This document shows positions 63,983 to 64,000 of a stretch of DNA of 64,000 nt, piece after piece; position 1 is the stretch's first letter, and each line of letters starts with the position of its first letter. The stretch spans positions 248,001-312,000 of the forward strand of contig NZ_JAKGRW010000019.1 in NCBI RefSeq assembly GCF_021555175.1. Reading direction: 5' to 3'. Under the pieces are notes generated by a model. That model saw only the letters and a list, made by a program, of their open reading frames with translations. It was not told the origin of the DNA and did not search any database. A program made the translations under genes and the position numbers. Source of the stretch: Nocardioides alcanivorans. GTDB taxonomy: Bacteria; Actinomycetota; Actinomycetes; Propionibacteriales; Nocardioidaceae.

Positions 63983-64000
63983 CAGTCGCGCCAGGTCTGC

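Overview
High-GC actinobacterial chromosome segment. Gene content, GTG starts, Leu leader peptide, PHO box and the ppk1-mutT1 neighbourhood point to an aerobic actinobacterium near Nocardioides/Nocardioidaceae; this placement is inference, since no rRNA is present. There is no phage, CRISPR array, insertion sequence or origin. No gene-free stretch exceeds 300 bases.

Layout. 1-5.1 kb (minus): sensor kinase, LuxR-type response regulator, MMPL exporter, alpha/beta hydrolase. 5.2-8.2 kb: small unknown protein, GntR/FadR regulator, leucine leader peptide and leuA. 8.2-14.2 kb: VOC protein, second MMPL exporter, tandem DivIVA-motif miniprotein, enoyl-CoA hydratase, DHA2-type MFS exporter with an extra C-terminal beta domain. 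14.3-16.6 kb: secreted thioester/VaFE/sortase fusion. 16.8-22.4 kb: SDR, then an MFS / CodB permease / Fcy1-like cytosine deaminase operon divergent from a PucR activator. 22.4-25 kb: tRNA-Tyr, YajQ, OsmC, DUF1214. 25.1-28.9 kb: sulfate ABC importer. 29.2-32.2 kb: 2-oxoacid:ferredoxin oxidoreductase korAB. 32.3-36.9 kb: secreted protein, RarD, RibD-like reductase plus atypical pterin-binding protein, alpha/beta hydrolase. 37-48.4 kb: phosphate region (ppk1, membrane-anchored unknown, mutT1, PHO box, pstSCAB, nuclease-like gene, pitA and its DUF47 partner). 48.6-58.3 kb: small protein, cold-shock protein, arylsulfatase with a peptide/opine-type ABC importer and ROK regulator, tRNA-Lys. 58.3-64 kb: disordered membrane protein, hotdog thioesterase, NDH-2, ATPase-fold protein, zinc metallopeptidase.

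Two window-wide signals matter most. First, seventeen genes are broken by twenty frameshifts, and every one is repaired by adding one G or C to a short G/C run; with that base restored each gene length is a multiple of three and family sequence continues. I read these as sequencing or assembly deletions, not pseudogenes, and give the repaired gene spans. Second, a 60-base near-perfect palindrome occurs three times (45379, 46700, 60864), each 13-26 bases past a stop codon; two copies bracket a gene with a PD-(D/E)XK-like nuclease motif.

The genes cooperate as units: phosphate capture, storage and export control (pst, pit, ppk1, mutT1), sulfate import, sulfate-ester use (ABC importer plus sulfatase under a ROK regulator), and cytosine salvage.
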